Shown here in pieces: positions 5,404-6,349 of a stretch of DNA of 6,349 nt (positions are counted from its first letter, which is position 1; each line of letters starts with the position of its first letter). The notes under the pieces are model-generated. The model was not told the origin of the DNA and searched no databases. It was given only the letters and a program-made list of their open reading frames with translations. Origin of the DNA: UBA12158 sp035562735 (GTDB lineage: Bacteria > Patescibacteriota > Microgenomatia > UBA12405); the NCBI GenBank assembly GCA_035562735.1, contig DATMWB010000043.1, positions 1 through 6,349 of the forward strand, read 5' to 3'. The position numbers and the translations under genes were made by a program.

Positions 5404-6349
5404 CCTCAATCCAAGCTCGAGAAATATTAGCCAGTGGAGGTGCACCAACCCTGGAAGTAACTGTAACTTTGGAGTCGGGAGCTATGGGTGAGGCATCGGT
5501 AAGCTATGGAGCTTCAGCTGGAAGTAAGGAAGCAACAGTACTTTTGGATGGGGATAAAAAACGCTATGGTGGTAAGGGCATGTTGGTTGCTTTGGCAAAT
5601 ATTACGGATAAAATTGCGCCAGTGTTAATTGGTATGGAGGCAAATAATCAACGAGAAATTGATGAAAAAATGCTTCAACTTGATGGAACAATTAATAAGG
5701 CGGTTCTCGGGGGAAATGCGATTTTGGGGGTAAGCATGGCAGTGGCCAGAGCGGCAGCCAGTGAAGAAAAATTACCACTTTATAAATATCTACAAAAAAC
5801 TTTTGAATTGGCTACTTCGGCAAAGTTACCGAAGCCAATGATCGTGATGATTGAGGGTGGAAAACATGCTGCTGATAGCACTGATTTGCAAGAATATTTG
5901 GTGGCAGCAATGGGTAATAGAAGTGCGACTGAAAATGTACGAATGGAAATGGAAATATATGAAGAGCTAAAAAAGATTTTAAAAAGAGAAGGTAAATCAA
6001 CCAATGTGGGTAATGAGGGAGCCTTTGCTCCAAATGGGATTGAGAGCAATGAAAAACCAATGGAATATATGGTTGAAGCCATAAAAAATGCTGGCTATGT
6101 CCCTGGGGTTGATGCGGGAATTTCAATTGATGCAGCAGCATCAGAATTTCAAGAAGAAAATAATGGTAAATATATCCTGAAAATTGAAGATAAAGCTCTA
6201 AGTTCTGAAGAATTAATTGAATATTTTATGAACTGGGCAGAAAAATATCCCTTTGTCTCTTGGGAAGATATGTTGTCAGAATACGACTGGGAAAATTGGC
6301 CAAAATTAACTGAAAAAATTGCTGGTAAGTTTCCTAATATCGCCGATGA
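5391..6349 (+). CDS. eno: Enolase (phosphopyruvate hydratase), divergent, 3' end cut by window edge
   Basis: Enolase converts 2-phosphoglycerate to PEP. The first 319 codons (of about 420-430 usual) are visible. The start MSKITSIQAREIL aligns with canonical enolases and fixes the ATG, which lies inside the methyltransferase gene (13-bp overlap, different frame). Residues matching the yeast active site are kept: loop Ser42 (yeast S39), His159 in GGKHA, Glu168 in LQEY, Glu209 in VGNEG (yeast E211), Asp247 in SIDAAASEF (D246) and Glu292 in VSWED (E295). Several near-invariant neighbours differ. DSRGNPT is ASGGAPT (14-20), PSGASTG is SYGASAG (38-44), the Asn of NGG is Glu155, and DEGG is NEGA (208-211). 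GNAILGVSMAVARAAA (108-123) is normal. The last metal ligand, catalytic Lys and C-terminal His/Arg lie beyond the edge. It is probably a functional but divergent enolase; a paralogue with altered activity is possible. Confidence 0.92.
   Translation, partial: MSKITSIQAREILASGGAPTLEVTVTLESGAMGEASVSYGASAGSKEATVLLDGDKKRYGGKGMLVALANITDKIAPVLIGMEANNQREIDEKMLQLDGTINKAVLGGNAILGVSMAVARAAASEEKLPLYKYLQKTFELATSAKLPKPMIVMIEGGKHAADSTDLQEYLVAAMGNRSATENVRMEMEIYEELKKILKREGKSTNVGNEGAFAPNGIESNEKPMEYMVEAIKNAGYVPGVDAGISIDAAASEFQEENNGKYILKIEDKALSSEELIEYFMNWAEKYPFVSWEDMLSEYDWENWPKLTEKIAGKFPNIAD

Noticed and set aside
5780..6141. Two overlapping minus-strand ORFs (100 and 109 codons) inside eno
   Set aside because: They overlap each other in different frames and are antisense to aligned enolase residues.
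1..6349. TGA recoding, as in some candidate-phylum bacteria
   Set aside because: No in-frame TGA occurs in the long frames (629, 553, 319 and 262 codons), and the one TGA used, at the micro-ORF end, behaves as a stop within an ATGA overlap.
1..6349. CRISPR array, tRNA/rRNA, insertion sequence, prophage or toxin-antitoxin module
   Set aside because: I saw no regularly spaced repeats, cloverleaf or rRNA-like sequence, transposase motif or terminal inverted repeats. The window is almost entirely filled by housekeeping-type genes.

Overview
The window shows a bacterial chromosome segment of housekeeping genes with tight spacing. On the minus strand, read from the middle leftwards, are groES, groEL, a 50-codon membrane micro-ORF, a 114-aa two-helix membrane protein and the first 629 codons of pyruvate, phosphate dikinase (ppdK), which runs off the left edge. 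On the plus strand, diverging from groES, are an FkbM-type methyltransferase gene and the first 319 codons of an unusual enolase, which runs off the right edge.

The organism cannot be named from this sequence. The AT-rich DNA, near-absence of intergenic space, PPDK as the visible pyruvate/PEP enzyme, a divergent enolase and the lack of Shine-Dalgarno sequences would fit an uncultured low-GC lineage such as Patescibacteria/CPR, but that is inference. The four long reading frames contain no in-frame TGA, so there is no sign of TGA recoding.

Layout: 1-1888 ppdK (partial); 1889-1942 promoter region; 1943-2436 two membrane-protein genes joined by an ATGA overlap; 2437-2518 promoter-like site, groEL terminator and a REP-like palindromic repeat; 2519-4180 groEL; 4181-4219 spacer with a 16-bp tandem repeat; 4220-4516 groES; 4517-4614 divergent control region with a CIRCE-like operator; 4615-5403 FkbM methyltransferase; 5391-6349 eno (partial), overlapping the methyltransferase by 13 bp. 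No stretch above 100 bases lacks a gene.

The clearest regulatory signal is the 9-9-9 inverted repeat at 4535-4561. It has CIRCE geometry and near-CIRCE sequence, and its arms coincide with the likely -35 and -10 of groESL. This predicts HrcA-type heat-shock control, although hrcA itself is not in the window. GroES and GroEL form the chaperonin folding chamber. Enolase and PPDK act at consecutive steps of lower glycolysis/gluconeogenesis (2-phosphoglycerate to PEP, PEP to pyruvate), but are here on opposite strands about 3.5 kb apart. The items most worth a second look are the CIRCE variant and its divergent placement, the unannotated micro-ORF pair, the -10-like hexamers only 4-9 nt before several start codons (possible leaderless mRNAs), and the enolase with many invariant second-shell positions replaced.
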